The position numbers and the translations under genes were made by a program. A stretch of 64,000 bases of DNA from QWHO01 sp039809865. GTDB lineage: Bacteria > Vulcanimicrobiota > Xenobia > Xenobiales > QWHO01. The DNA lies in the NCBI GenBank assembly GCA_039809865.1, contig JBDHVW010000002.1, positions 124,001 through 188,000 of the forward strand, read 5' to 3'. The notes beneath the pieces are model-generated. The model searched no databases. It had not been told where the DNA came from and was given only the letters and a program-made list of their open reading frames with translations. This document shows positions 20,076 through 29,181 of this stretch, piece after piece (position 1 is the first letter of the stretch; every line of letters begins with the position of its first letter).

Positions 20076-21493
20076 AGACGCTCTGGCAGACGCGACACGG
20101 CCAGAGCCTGCTGGTCGAGGACGGCCGCTTCGCACAGGGGGCCCCCGACCGAACGGTGGACCTGGGCGAGGCCTGGATCGTGCCGGGCCTCTGGGATTCG
20201 CACCTCCACTACCTGATGTGGTGTCGTCAGCGCGAGCAGGTCGACCTGAAGGGCTGCGTCTCGGTCGACGACTTCCTCGAGCGCGTGGCCCGGGCCGCGC
20301 CCGGCGCCTGGATTCAGGGGCAGGGCTTCACCGAGATCTATCCCACCCGAGCCCAGCTCGATGCTGTCAGTCCCGGCCGGCCGGCTCTGCTGTGGCGGGC
20401 CGACCTCCACTCTGCCCTGGCCAACACGCGGGCTCTCGAGCTGGCCGGCATCGGTCCGGACACGCCCGACCCGCCCGGTGGCGCGATCCATTTTGAGGAA
20501 GGCCGCCTGCTCGAGTTGGCCATCGCGCTGGTGACCGACCACGTTCCCGAGCCCGGTCCCGAGGAGGTCGAGCGGCAGTTCAGCGCGGGAGCCCGGCATT
20601 TGCTCTCCATGGGGGTCACGGCCTTCACCGACCAGCGGATCAAGGACCAGCACGAAGGCGTGGCCTCGCGCGCGGCCTTCCGCAAGCTACAGCTCCCCAT
20701 GCGGATCTTCTGCAACGTGGCGGCCCACGAGCTCGCTCTCGAGCTGCCCGAGCCCGACGGCTACCACACCGGACACGTCAAGTTCTTCTCGGACGGCTCG
20801 ATGGGCTCGCGCACCTGCAAGATGCTCGACCCGAAGCCCTGGGAGGGAATCTGGATGTCGGAGCCGGCCGAGCTGCGCGCCGGGTTCGCCCGGGCCCGGG
20901 CGCGCCACCTCCCGATCTGCGTGCACGCTATCGGCGACGAGGCCATTCGCGTCTGCCTGGACCTGTTCGAGGAGCTGGGACCATCGCCGCTGTCCGTGCC
21001 CGACCGCATCGAGCACATCCAACTGGGCGACGCTGTCGATCTCCCCCGGGTGGCTCGCCTGGGTCTGACGGCCAGCATGCAGCCGCTGCACCTGCTCGAC
21101 GACATGCAGGCCGCCGAGCGCCTGCTGGGAGCTCGCGCCATCAGTTACTACCGACTGCGCACTCTGGCCGAGACGGGAGTGCTGTTCGCGTTCGGCAGCG
21201 ACGCCCCGGTGGCCGATCCCAATCCGTGGCTGGGTATGCACGCCGCCGTGCAGCGGATGTGGCCCGGGCAGGCCGGCTCCTGGTATCCCGAGGAGCGCAT
21301 CTCGCTCGAGCGCACCCTCGACGGCTACACGCGCCAGGCGGCACTGGCCGTGGGCCGGCCCGATCTGGGACGTCTGGACCCGGGTTGCCTGGCTGACTTC
21401 GTGGTGCTCGATCGCAGGCCAGCGCCCGACAATTTGATGGAGTTGCGAGTCTTGCGCACGGTGGTGGGCGGGCAGACCGTCTACGAGGCCTAG
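20072..21493 (+). CDS. Amidohydrolase family 3 (YtcJ-like) metal-dependent hydrolase
   Basis: The 473-residue product contains the amidohydrolase signature PGLWDSHLHYLMW (HxH metal ligands), a central CVHAIGDEAIRV and IEHIQLGD, and a late FGSDAPVADPNPWLGM with the Asp ligand. LGRLDPGCLADFVVLDR is the typical C-terminal beta-sandwich. GTG at 20072 overlaps the kinase stop, so it could be in the same transcript. Family members hydrolyse N-substituted formamides or other amides; the substrate here is not predictable. Confidence 0.9.
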   Translation: MKTLWQTRHGQSLLVEDGRFAQGAPDRTVDLGEAWIVPGLWDSHLHYLMWCRQREQVDLKGCVSVDDFLERVARAAPGAWIQGQGFTEIYPTRAQLDAVSPGRPALLWRADLHSALANTRALELAGIGPDTPDPPGGAIHFEEGRLLELAIALVTDHVPEPGPEEVERQFSAGARHLLSMGVTAFTDQRIKDQHEGVASRAAFRKLQLPMRIFCNVAAHELALELPEPDGYHTGHVKFFSDGSMGSRTCKMLDPKPWEGIWMSEPAELRAGFARARARHLPICVHAIGDEAIRVCLDLFEELGPSPLSVPDRIEHIQLGDAVDLPRVARLGLTASMQPLHLLDDMQAAERLLGARAISYYRLRTLAETGVLFAFGSDAPVADPNPWLGMHAAVQRMWPGQAGSWYPEERISLERTLDGYTRQAALAVGRPDLGRLDPGCLADFVVLDRRPAPDNLMELRVLRTVVGGQTVYEA

Positions 21494-21744
21494 CGCGGGC
21501 TGGGACTCGTGATCGGCTTGGATTTGTCGTCCGAGGTGCCGGGGCGAGCCGAGCTCGGGCGCGGTCCGGTGCGGTTCAGAGTGCTGTCAGGGTTGAGCTT
21601 GTGGTCATACGGGGTGGTCGTCGGCGAGGGGGACGGCGACCGGCTCAAACCCTGCTCGGGCGAGGGATAGGACTGTTGCGCGACCGCACCGGCGCCCATG
21701 AAAAGCGCAATGCCCGCGGTCAGGGCCAGAATCGTGTTTCTCAT
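21490..21744 (-). CDS. Small exported Pro/Ser-rich protein
   Basis: The 84-residue precursor has a signal peptide (MRNTILALTAGIALFMGAGAVA, cut near 22). The mature 60 residues are Ser/Pro/Thr/Arg-rich (SRSPSPSPTTTPYD) and look unstructured. The stop shares four bases with the convergent amidohydrolase stop. No conserved domain is visible; a periplasmic or surface low-complexity protein. Confidence 0.65.
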   Translation of the reverse strand: MRNTILALTAGIALFMGAGAVAQQSYPSPEQGLSRSPSPSPTTTPYDHKLNPDSTLNRTGPRPSSARPGTSDDKSKPITSPSPR

Positions 21745-21793
21745 GGCCTGAGCCTAACGCACCGCCGGGCCGCTCGGGCAGGGGCAGGAGTCC

Positions 21794-24760
21794 TCAGGCG
21801 GCCGGTACGCTGAGCGAACGCTCCAGGGCGGCCCGCAGCTCGGCAAAGACGACGGGCTTGGAGACGAAGTCGTCCATCCCGGCCTCCAGACAACGCTCGC
21901 GATCGCCCTGCATGGCGCTGGCGGTGAGCGCGATGATGGGCGTGCGCGCCGCGCCGGTCCGGCTTTCGTAGGCCCGAATCTTCTGGGTGGCCACGAACCC
22001 GTCCATCTCGGGCATGTGGCAGTCCATGAGCACCACGTCGTAGACCCCGCGGGCGAGCTCCTCCGAGGCCTGCCGCCCGTTCTCCACGCTGTAGGTCGTA
22101 AAACCGAGCTTCTCGAGGTAGCGCTGAGCGACCTTGCGGTTGACGGGGTTGTCCTCGGCCAGCAAGACCTTGAGCTCACCGACCGTCGCGAGAGGCTGGA
22201 GCTCGGGCTTGGGCGCGCTTGGCTTGAGCGCGACCTCAGGCAGCTTCTCGAAACGTGCCGTGAAGAAGAAGGTAGAGCCGCGGCCCGGACGGCTCACCAG
22301 CCCGATCTGCCCCTGCATGGTCTCCACGAGCTGTTTGCAGATCGCCAGGCCCAGGCCGGTGCCTCCAAAGCGCCTCGTCGTCGAGCCGTCGGCCTGCGAG
22401 AAGGGTTGGAACAGACCCGCGCGGTCCTCTTCCGTCAGGCCGATGCCCGTATCGCGCACGCTGAAGCGAAGCAAGCAGCTCTCCGAGCCGTCCTCGTCCA
22501 CCTCGACCCGCACGGCCACCGAGCCGCGCTCGGTGAACTTGACCGCGTTGGAGACCAGGTTCAACACCACCTGCCGCAGGCGTCCCGGGTCTCCTCGCAA
22601 GCCTCGCGGCACATCCGGGTCGAGCGCGCAGGTCAGCTCGACCCCCTTTTCGCGCGCCCGCTCCGCCAGCAGCTCGACAGCGTCGACCATGGTGGGCGTC
22701 AGGTCGAAGTCGATCTGCTCGAAGACAAGCTTGCCGGCCTCGATCTTCGAGAAGTCCAGGATATCGTTGATGATCGCCAACAGGCCATCTCCGCTGGATT
22801 TGATGGTCTGGACGAAATCCAACTGCTCGGCTGAGAGTTTCGTGTCGAGTAGGAGATTGGCCATCCCCAGGACGCCATTCATCGGCGTGCGGATCTCGTG
22901 CGACATCGTGGCCAGGAACTCCGACTTGAGACGCGCCGTCTCGAGGGCGGCATCACGGGCCCCGGCCAGCTCGTGCTCGAGCTGCTTGTGCTCGGTGATG
23001 TCGCGGGCCAGCGCGAAAAGGGTTCCTTCGGCATTGGGAGGTGCGGAGGTCCAGGACAGCCAGCGGTAACCCCCGTCACGGCAACGCCAGCGGTTCTGGA
23101 ATCGAACCGCGTGTGCTCCGGCGACCAGGCGCTGCAGCTCAGCCCGGGTGGACTCGCGATCGTCCGGGTGGATGAATCTCAGGAAGGGTTGCGCCAGGAA
23201 CTCCTGATCGCTCCAGCCCAAGGTCTCGCTGAAGGCCGGATTGACGCTCTTGAGATAGCCGTCCAGCGAAGCGGTGCACAGCAGGTCGAGCGAGAGCGCG
23301 AAGATGCGGTCGCGCTCGAACTGGATCTGACGACGGTCGGCCTCCAGAATCGAGGTGCGCCCGGTCAGGATCAGCAGAAACGCCACGCTCAACCCGGTGA
23401 ACAGGGAGACCCCGATCAGGACGGCCCAGGTCTCCCACGAGGGCTGCAGCAGGGTCGCCTGAGGAGGCAGCGAGTACAGCAATTCCCAGCGCCGGCCCGC
23501 CACGTCGATAGTGATGGCCGTCTGGCAGACCGATGCGTCGGCCGGCCCGCCGCGACGGTAAATCAGTTGATCGTTGTCGCGGATTTCGAGACCGATCTCC
23601 GAGGTCAGGCGCGGCCCGGCCGCCGAGTCGACGATGCGCGCGATGCGCAGGGCTTCGGTGGCATAGCCGATCAGGTTGCGCCGGCGCTGAGCCACGGTGT
23701 CGTGCGGCGCACCCCGGCGGTAAACGGGCAGAAAGAGGACCACGCTCTGCAGCCCCTCCCTGTCCTGCACCAGCCGCAACGGTTGGCTGGCCGTCACCGT
23801 GCCATTGTCGCGGGCTCGCGCCAGCGCCGCCCGGCGGCGAGGCTCGGAGGCGATGTCGAAGCCCACGGCCTTGCGATTGGGATCGCGCGGCTCGATGAAG
23901 GTGACCGGAAAACGATTTCCCGCCCGGGGCACCCAGGCCAGCGCCTGGATCGGATGGTGACTCAGGGCGCGGCTGACATAGGACCGGAACTCGGACGCCT
24001 CGACCCGGGACGTGCTGTCGTAGAACCGGCCCAGGGCGTCCAGAATCTCGATGCAGGTGGCGAGGTCCTTGCGCAGGGAGTCGGTGAGCTCGGTGGTGCG
24101 CTGCTCGAGCTCGAGTGCCACCCGCCGCTCTTCCCAGCGGCGCACCGAGAGGAAGAGCGAGATGACGAGTCCCAACAGGATGAGCAACGGCGCCGTGACC
24201 AGCAGCCTGCGCCGGAGCGGTGTTCCAACGCTCCAGAGCAAGACGATCGGAGTGACGATCATCGCTCCGATGCTGTCCCCGGCCCACCACGTCAGCCAGC
24301 TGAACGAGGCGCCCTCGGGCGGGATCGCTCCGGACGCGCGCAGGGTCAGAACTCCCATGGTGGCGCCGACCATGCAGCTAAAGGGGCCGCCCAGCGCAAA
24401 GAACGCCAGTACGTCCCGGGCTCGCTCCAGCAGCCCCGGATAGGCTCCCACGCGCTTGATCAGCCAGGCACCCAGCACCGCCTGCAGTGCGGCTCCGAGT
24501 CCGATGAGGGCGGCGGTGCCAAAGGCCTCCAGGGTCGACTGACCCTCGAGCAAATTCGGTAGATTCACTCCCATTGAGCCGAGGAGGATCCCGGGGCTGA
24601 CCCGGTAACCCCACAGCAGCACGCAGGCCAGGGCGATGCCCGCGCCGGGCCAGACCGCGGTGGCATAGCCGGGGGGGATGGCGAGGGCGAGCGCCAGTTT
24701 CCCGGTCACGAAGTAGGCCAGAGCTAATAGAATGATTCGCGCCGCGTGTCGAGATCGCAC
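21794..24760 (-). CDS. MASE1/CHASE hybrid histidine kinase
   Basis: The 988-residue sensor begins with a MASE1 membrane module (about 1-215, with several helices such as AIPPGYATAVWPGAGIALA and FFALGGPFSCMVGATMG), followed by a periplasmic CHASE-type domain (about 225-410; YDSTSRVEASEFRSYVSRAL), another membrane helix, a PAS domain (LGWSDQEFLAQPFLRFIHPDD), HisKA (His621 in SHEIRTPMNGVL), HATPase (NAVKFTERG, FRDTGIG-like VRDTGIGLTEED, GGTGLGLAICK) and a receiver (Asp913 in LMDCHMPEMDG). It autophosphorylates in response to an external signal and relays it to an unlinked output. The gene follows the cytochrome gene by 40 bp. Confidence 0.95.
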   Translation of the reverse strand: MRSRHAARIILLALAYFVTGKLALALAIPPGYATAVWPGAGIALACVLLWGYRVSPGILLGSMGVNLPNLLEGQSTLEAFGTAALIGLGAALQAVLGAWLIKRVGAYPGLLERARDVLAFFALGGPFSCMVGATMGVLTLRASGAIPPEGASFSWLTWWAGDSIGAMIVTPIVLLWSVGTPLRRRLLVTAPLLILLGLVISLFLSVRRWEERRVALELEQRTTELTDSLRKDLATCIEILDALGRFYDSTSRVEASEFRSYVSRALSHHPIQALAWVPRAGNRFPVTFIEPRDPNRKAVGFDIASEPRRRAALARARDNGTVTASQPLRLVQDREGLQSVVLFLPVYRRGAPHDTVAQRRRNLIGYATEALRIARIVDSAAGPRLTSEIGLEIRDNDQLIYRRGGPADASVCQTAITIDVAGRRWELLYSLPPQATLLQPSWETWAVLIGVSLFTGLSVAFLLILTGRTSILEADRRQIQFERDRIFALSLDLLCTASLDGYLKSVNPAFSETLGWSDQEFLAQPFLRFIHPDDRESTRAELQRLVAGAHAVRFQNRWRCRDGGYRWLSWTSAPPNAEGTLFALARDITEHKQLEHELAGARDAALETARLKSEFLATMSHEIRTPMNGVLGMANLLLDTKLSAEQLDFVQTIKSSGDGLLAIINDILDFSKIEAGKLVFEQIDFDLTPTMVDAVELLAERAREKGVELTCALDPDVPRGLRGDPGRLRQVVLNLVSNAVKFTERGSVAVRVEVDEDGSESCLLRFSVRDTGIGLTEEDRAGLFQPFSQADGSTTRRFGGTGLGLAICKQLVETMQGQIGLVSRPGRGSTFFFTARFEKLPEVALKPSAPKPELQPLATVGELKVLLAEDNPVNRKVAQRYLEKLGFTTYSVENGRQASEELARGVYDVVLMDCHMPEMDGFVATQKIRAYESRTGAARTPIIALTASAMQGDRERCLEAGMDDFVSKPVVFAELRAALERSLSVPAA

Positions 24761-24800
24761 CTTGCGACGATCATCGGCTGGTGGCGCGGGTTGGAAAGGG

Positions 24801-25664
24801 TCAGGTCTTCTTGACGCGCGACTTGAGATAGGCCACCAGATCGTCGAGATCCTTGTCGCTCAGGATGTTCTTGTCGAATCCGGTCATCTTGAGCTCGGGC
24901 CAGATGCGCACCGAACGGGGGTCGCGGATCAGCTGACGGAAGGCGGTCGGGGTGAGGTAGACCGTGGGGTTCTGGGGCACGTTCAGGTCGGGGCCCATCT
25001 TGGAGGTGCCCTGGCCGTCCATGGTGTGACAGGGGAAGCAATTCTTGACGAAGAGGAGGTAACCCCGATACTCGGGCGTGCCCTTCCTGGTGGGCACGAT
25101 CTTGGGGTAACGCGACGCGATGGAGGGCTCTACCGTGAAAGAAGAGAGCATGAAGGGCCATTCCTCGCGCCCGATCCCCGAGAGCTCCGGCTTATCCCAG
25201 ACCAGGTAGAAGGGCCCGGCGGTGTAGTTGCGTCCCTCGAATTTCGGCCACGGCTGGTCCGGCTTCTCGACGGCGATGTAACCGATGGCCCGATTGGGAT
25301 CGGTGCTCACCGCCTTGGCGGCTTCCACGCTGGAGGAGAACCCGTCGCGGGTTTGATAGTGCAGCTCGCTGTCAGGGGGCAGCTCCAGCCCTTCCACCAG
25401 CGCTGAGACGGGCACCACCTCGTAATCCATCTCGCGGCCCTGATAACCGGACTGATCGATCATGTGGAGGGTTTTCTTGGACGGGTGGTTGAGCAGCTGC
25501 GTGCGGGTGAAGCTCTTCTCGCGGGCGCCCGAGCGAAAGACGAGCGTGGGCTCGTCGGCGGGCGACATGGCCGCGGTGGGACTGGCCGACGGCGTGACCT
25601 CGACCGTGGGCGGCGCCCCGCAGCTCACCAGCAGCATGGCCAGGAGAAGGAGGAGGATTCTCAC
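24801..25664 (-). CDS. Lipoprotein c-type cytochrome with N-terminal molybdopterin-oxidoreductase-like fold
   Basis: GTG at 25664 (overlapping the previous stop, GTGA) gives a 287-residue lipoprotein with signal VRILLLLLAMLLVSC. The N-terminal half (EPTLVFRSGAREKSFTRTQL, MDYEVVPVSALVEGLEL) resembles the sulfite-oxidase-like substrate domain but without visible cofactor cysteine. Around residue 205 a single haem site CFPCHTMDG is followed by an axial methionine region, and the C-terminus (SDKDLDDLVAYLKSR) is the usual cytochrome c helix. It would carry electrons at the outer face of a membrane. Context is a protease and a sensor kinase. Confidence 0.85.
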   Translation of the reverse strand: MRILLLLLAMLLVSCGAPPTVEVTPSASPTAAMSPADEPTLVFRSGAREKSFTRTQLLNHPSKKTLHMIDQSGYQGREMDYEVVPVSALVEGLELPPDSELHYQTRDGFSSSVEAAKAVSTDPNRAIGYIAVEKPDQPWPKFEGRNYTAGPFYLVWDKPELSGIGREEWPFMLSSFTVEPSIASRYPKIVPTRKGTPEYRGYLLFVKNCFPCHTMDGQGTSKMGPDLNVPQNPTVYLTPTAFRQLIRDPRSVRIWPELKMTGFDKNILSDKDLDDLVAYLKSRVKKT

Positions 25665-27157
25665 CGACTGGCCAGCTCGACGAACTCCCGCCAGCGGGGC
25701 GGCATGGCGCTGTTGGCCACCGTGTCGGGGTGCTTTTTGTCGAGCAGCGCCAGCCTGGGGGTGGGAAGCTGCACGGTGAGGCCGGCCGAGTTGCCGTATT
25801 GCATTCCGATCGAGGCGGTGGGAACGGTCTGATAGAGTTGCTTCTGCACGTCGCGAAGGGCTCCCAGCAGAGCTCGGGGCTGCGTGGAATGCATCATTCC
25901 GGTCATTACCATCTGGCCGACATTCTCCACGAAGAGGTTCAGGTCGCCCACACCGAGCTGCATCTTGGCACCGATCAGCGCGCCCTGGTGGCCGGCCGTC
26001 AAGGCGCCGCCGGCTGCTTCCCGCAGAGCGTCCGCGTTGCCGTTGCGGACTTCCTGCACGAGCAGACCTCCCAGCTTGTCGACCGCCTGGCCGAGGGCCG
26101 GAATCTGGGCCATGTCCACCAGCGCCATGGTTTCGGCGCGAGTTTTGGAGACGGTCACTTCGGGTGTGTCCTCGGGCTTGTGGGCGCTCGGGTCGCGCAT
26201 TCCAAAGATGGCGCCGAAGAACTCCATCGAGCCGTCGGGGTTGGAGGCGATGACGCGCGCTCCGAGCTCGCCGGGCGTCACCGGCTGACCGCGCAACGAG
26301 CCCATCGCTTTGGCGAACGCGCCCGACATCGAGCCGGCCAGCACGACCTCCTCGGAGACCACCGCGTAGCGGGCGTAGGGAGCAGTGGCCAGGAGAGCTT
26401 CCAGGTTGCCGTTCAAGCACGACTCGACCAGCAGCAGGTCGACCGGCCGGCCAGCCATCACCGTGGCCTGGGACAGCAGCGCCTTGTAGGCGCCAAAGTC
26501 CATCCCGGCGGTCTCGCGGAAGGCCAGCCCGTGTCCGAGCAGGTGGGCGACGGTCAGTTTGTCGGGGTGCCTGACCATCTCCTGGCCCAGCAGCTCGCCG
26601 CCGGCTTTCGTGTTGACCCCGCGGGCCTCCGGATCCTGGGCGACCACTTTGGAGTCGATGGCGGGGGAGGTGGTTGGCTGCAGCTCGTAGGTGCGGCTTC
26701 CTTTCCAGAAAGGCTCGGCGCCATCGTCGGGCGCCATTCCAGCCAGAATCGTGCGGCCAAAGTTTTTATCGGCGAATCGCGCCCCCAGGGACCAGCCCAC
26801 CACTCCACCCACGAGACCGCCCAGCATGTGGCCCGTGACGGAGATGCCGGCATAAGCGCCCAGCCCGGCTGCGGCGAAGCGGGGGAGAAAGACAGCCGCG
26901 GCCGCCTTGGTGCGCTTCTCTGCCACACTGACGCCGCTGCGCTGCAGCAGGACCGCGCCGGTCAACTGGTTGCCGGCATTGCTCTTGGCTCGCTCCAGAT
27001 TTTCCATGCACGCCACCGCGTAGGTCTCGACCACGGTCTCGCTGGCGTCGATGAGCGAGACGACGTGAACGTCGGCCATGGCCTTCTCGGGACCGGGCGC
27101 CGGAGGCGCCGGGAGCGGCTTGAAAATCGGAGCGGCCGTGGCTTGCTGCAGTTGCAC
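25661..27157 (-). CDS. Clostripain-like (C11, caspase-fold) cysteine protease homologue
   Basis: The 498-residue protein has no signal peptide. A hydrophobic, Gly-rich stretch (about 85-125; GLGAYAGISVTGHMLGGLVG) may insert in a membrane. The catalytic core has His in AHLLGHGLAF and Cys in LLLVESCLNGNLEAL, followed by YAVVSEEVVLAG, the order and spacing of clostripain-family C11 peptidases. The S1 pocket acidic residue cannot be placed with certainty. The C-terminal 200 residues are helical (GGLLVQEVRNGNADALREAA). It is the first gene of a minus-strand run with cytochrome c and a sensor kinase. Its substrate may be intracellular. Confidence 0.75.
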   Translation of the reverse strand: MQLQQATAAPIFKPLPAPPAPGPEKAMADVHVVSLIDASETVVETYAVACMENLERAKSNAGNQLTGAVLLQRSGVSVAEKRTKAAAAVFLPRFAAAGLGAYAGISVTGHMLGGLVGGVVGWSLGARFADKNFGRTILAGMAPDDGAEPFWKGSRTYELQPTTSPAIDSKVVAQDPEARGVNTKAGGELLGQEMVRHPDKLTVAHLLGHGLAFRETAGMDFGAYKALLSQATVMAGRPVDLLLVESCLNGNLEALLATAPYARYAVVSEEVVLAGSMSGAFAKAMGSLRGQPVTPGELGARVIASNPDGSMEFFGAIFGMRDPSAHKPEDTPEVTVSKTRAETMALVDMAQIPALGQAVDKLGGLLVQEVRNGNADALREAAGGALTAGHQGALIGAKMQLGVGDLNLFVENVGQMVMTGMMHSTQPRALLGALRDVQKQLYQTVPTASIGMQYGNSAGLTVQLPTPRLALLDKKHPDTVANSAMPPRWREFVELASR

Positions 27158-27230
27158 GTCCCCAACTTACCGGCTGGGTCTGAAAAATTTCTTGCCAGGA
27201 CGCTGGCGTTTCGAAACCGAAGCTCGCAGG

Positions 27231-28121
27231 ATGCGATTGAAGGTCCTCTGCGCTGCGCTGGTTCTCGTCACCGCTTGCTCCCAGGCTCCCAAGACGCCCG
27301 AGACGCCCATTCCCACCGAGACCTGGACCACGACTCCCACCGCGACCCCTTCGGCTGCGCCCAGTCCGGCCGCCGAGCAGACCACGTTCTTGCTGGTGCG
27401 CGAGGGCACCGACCTGGTGCTGCAGGGCAAGTTCAAACAGGCGCTCGTCCCGCTCGAGAAGGCCGAGAAGCTCACGCCCGACGATCCGGAGATCGTCCAG
27501 CAGCTTTTCCTGGCCCACGCGGGGCAGGACGAGCTGCCCAACAAGAAGTCCAAAGCCTACGCCTACGCCCAGCGCGTCGTGGCCGAGCTGCCAGGGGTGC
27601 GCTCGGCCAGGGCTCAAGAATACATCGACGGCGCCGACGCCCTGCCTTTGCAGGCCCCGTTACCGCAGGACGGCAAGCGGCCCGCCGACGTGAAGGGGTT
27701 CGACAAGGTCGAGCTCGGCATGACCGAGGAGCAGGTGAAGGCCAGGCTGGGCAAGAGGCTCAAGCCCTTCACCGGCATCTACACGCAGCCGAACAAATAC
27801 GTGCCGTTCTTCCTCCCGGCTTACTATTTCGGCAAGAAGCCCTACGCCGTGCTGTTCCCGTTCGACAAGGACTCGGGGCAGCTGGTGGGCATCTATATTC
27901 GCCCGCAGCGCTACCCGTCCGGAACCCCGAACGAGTTCGCCGAGATGGAGAGCTTCGTCAGCAAGATGTACGGCCCCCCGGACCGCGACGACGACCTGGA
28001 TAGCGATGCCGTCCAGCGCCAGCGCTCGGTGTGGGATTTCCCCAGCTCCGAGGTGCACGTCAACCTGACCGGCGGTCGCGATTTCAGCATCACCATCGCG
28101 GGCAAAGGCCAGGAGGACTAG
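27231..28121 (+). CDS. TPR-type lipoprotein, 296 residues
   Basis: ATG at 27231 gives a lipoprotein signal (MRLKVLCAALVLVTAC). A Thr/Pro-rich linker (about 20-50) leads to a helical repeat region (EGTDLVLQGKFKQALVPLEK, DDPEIVQQLFLAHAGQDEL) of TPR type, and a globular C-terminus with KVELGMTEEQVKARLGKR, an SmpA/OmlA-like motif, plus FFLPAYYFGKKPYAVLFPFD. Lipoproteins with such modules act as envelope assembly or quality-control factors. Divergent from the clostripain homologue across 73 bp, and 28 bp upstream of a FecR-like protein, probably one operon. Confidence 0.7.
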   Translation: MRLKVLCAALVLVTACSQAPKTPETPIPTETWTTTPTATPSAAPSPAAEQTTFLLVREGTDLVLQGKFKQALVPLEKAEKLTPDDPEIVQQLFLAHAGQDELPNKKSKAYAYAQRVVAELPGVRSARAQEYIDGADALPLQAPLPQDGKRPADVKGFDKVELGMTEEQVKARLGKRLKPFTGIYTQPNKYVPFFLPAYYFGKKPYAVLFPFDKDSGQLVGIYIRPQRYPSGTPNEFAEMESFVSKMYGPPDRDDDLDSDAVQRQRSVWDFPSSEVHVNLTGGRDFSITIAGKGQED

Positions 28122-28149
28122 CCGCCCTTTCCTGGGAACCCGGGGACGC

Positions 28150-29136
28150 ATGATCCGTTCTAAAATCCTCCTTCCCCTCATCCTCCTTTGCCTGGCCGGG
28201 CTCGTGCTGGCGCAAACCCAGGGACCGGTGGCCGTGGTGGCGTCCAAGACCGGAAAGTCCCGCTCTCTCACGCTGCCTTCGGGCGGCGGCACGTTGAAGC
28301 AGGCCAAACGGGGCAAGCTGCAGACCCTCGAGCCGGTCGCCGCCGGCACGTTCATCCAACTGGCCCCGGGGGCCACCGTCACGCTGGCCTATTATGGCGA
28401 CGGCCATCTCGAGCGCCTGACCGGCCCCTGCCTCGTGCGGGTGGGCCGGGGCGGCGGCCACCTCATCAAGGGCGATGCCAGCGCCCTGCAGGTCGAGGAG
28501 TCCGACCTGGGCGAGGCCATCCGGCCCGACCAGCCCGACCGCCAGAAGGTCGCCACCGGCAACACGCTCTCCCTGACCGCCCGCGAGGGCATGCCCACGT
28601 TCAGCTGGGCCACCAACGCTTCCGGTCCTTACCTGGTCACGGTCTTCCAGAACGACAAGCAGATCTGGAGCTCGGAGACGGCCGGCAAGTCGGTGCTTTA
28701 CGACGGACCCATTCTCACCCCGGACTCGCCCTTCGTGTGGCAGGTCCAGGTCGGCGCCACCGTGCTGGGGGCGCAGCGCTTCGAGATCGCCTCTAAAGGC
28801 GCCGCCGTCAGTCTGGGAGCGGCCCAGGCCGAGGTCGAGAAAGCTCCCGATGACCCGGCGAAACTGGCGCTCTGGTCGGCGGTGCAAGACCAGCGCGGCA
28901 ACCTGCCGGGCGCGGTGAACGCGGCCCAGGCGGCTCTGCAGAAGGCTCCCCAGGATGCGGCGCTGATGCATCGGCTCTCGGGCATGTTCAACGAGATGGG
29001 CCAGGAGGCGGCCGCTCAGGCGATCGAAGGCCAGGCGCGCCTCTACGAGGACGTCGAGGGCCCCAGCATCGACCCCGACGGCGACATGCTGTTCGACGAC
29101 TATCTGAGCGACACGGATACCGTGTTCACGCAGTAA
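28150..29136 (+). CDS. Secreted FecR-like protein with C-terminal helical repeats
   Basis: The 328-residue product has a signal peptide (MIRSKILLPLILLCLAGLVLA). Residues 25-120 contain KLQTLEPVAAGTFIQLAPGA and LAYYGDGHLERLTGPCLVRV, the beta pattern of FecR-type domains. Residues 120-215 look like another beta sandwich (SWATNASGPYLVTVFQNDK), and the end (WSAVQDQRGNLPGAVNAAQ, ALMHRLSGMFNEMGQEAAA) is TPR-like. The acidic tail has many Asp. It probably scaffolds or senses in the periplasm. No metal or enzyme site is visible. Confidence 0.7.
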   Translation: MIRSKILLPLILLCLAGLVLAQTQGPVAVVASKTGKSRSLTLPSGGGTLKQAKRGKLQTLEPVAAGTFIQLAPGATVTLAYYGDGHLERLTGPCLVRVGRGGGHLIKGDASALQVEESDLGEAIRPDQPDRQKVATGNTLSLTAREGMPTFSWATNASGPYLVTVFQNDKQIWSSETAGKSVLYDGPILTPDSPFVWQVQVGATVLGAQRFEIASKGAAVSLGAAQAEVEKAPDDPAKLALWSAVQDQRGNLPGAVNAAQAALQKAPQDAALMHRLSGMFNEMGQEAAAQAIEGQARLYEDVEGPSIDPDGDMLFDDYLSDTDTVFTQ

Positions 29137-29145
29137 CCGCGTCGG

Positions 29146-29175
29146 TTGCCCCTGGCGCCGAAGGCGACGTATGCT
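29146..29175 (+). promoter_or_regulatory. Promoter for leaderless transcript of membrane protein gene
   Basis: A -35-like TTGCCC (29146-29151) and -10 TATGCT (29170-29175) are separated by 18 bp. The -10 ends exactly six bases before the ATG at 29182, so transcription would start at the A of ATG. Confidence 0.5.
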
Positions 29176-29181
29176 CGAGCT

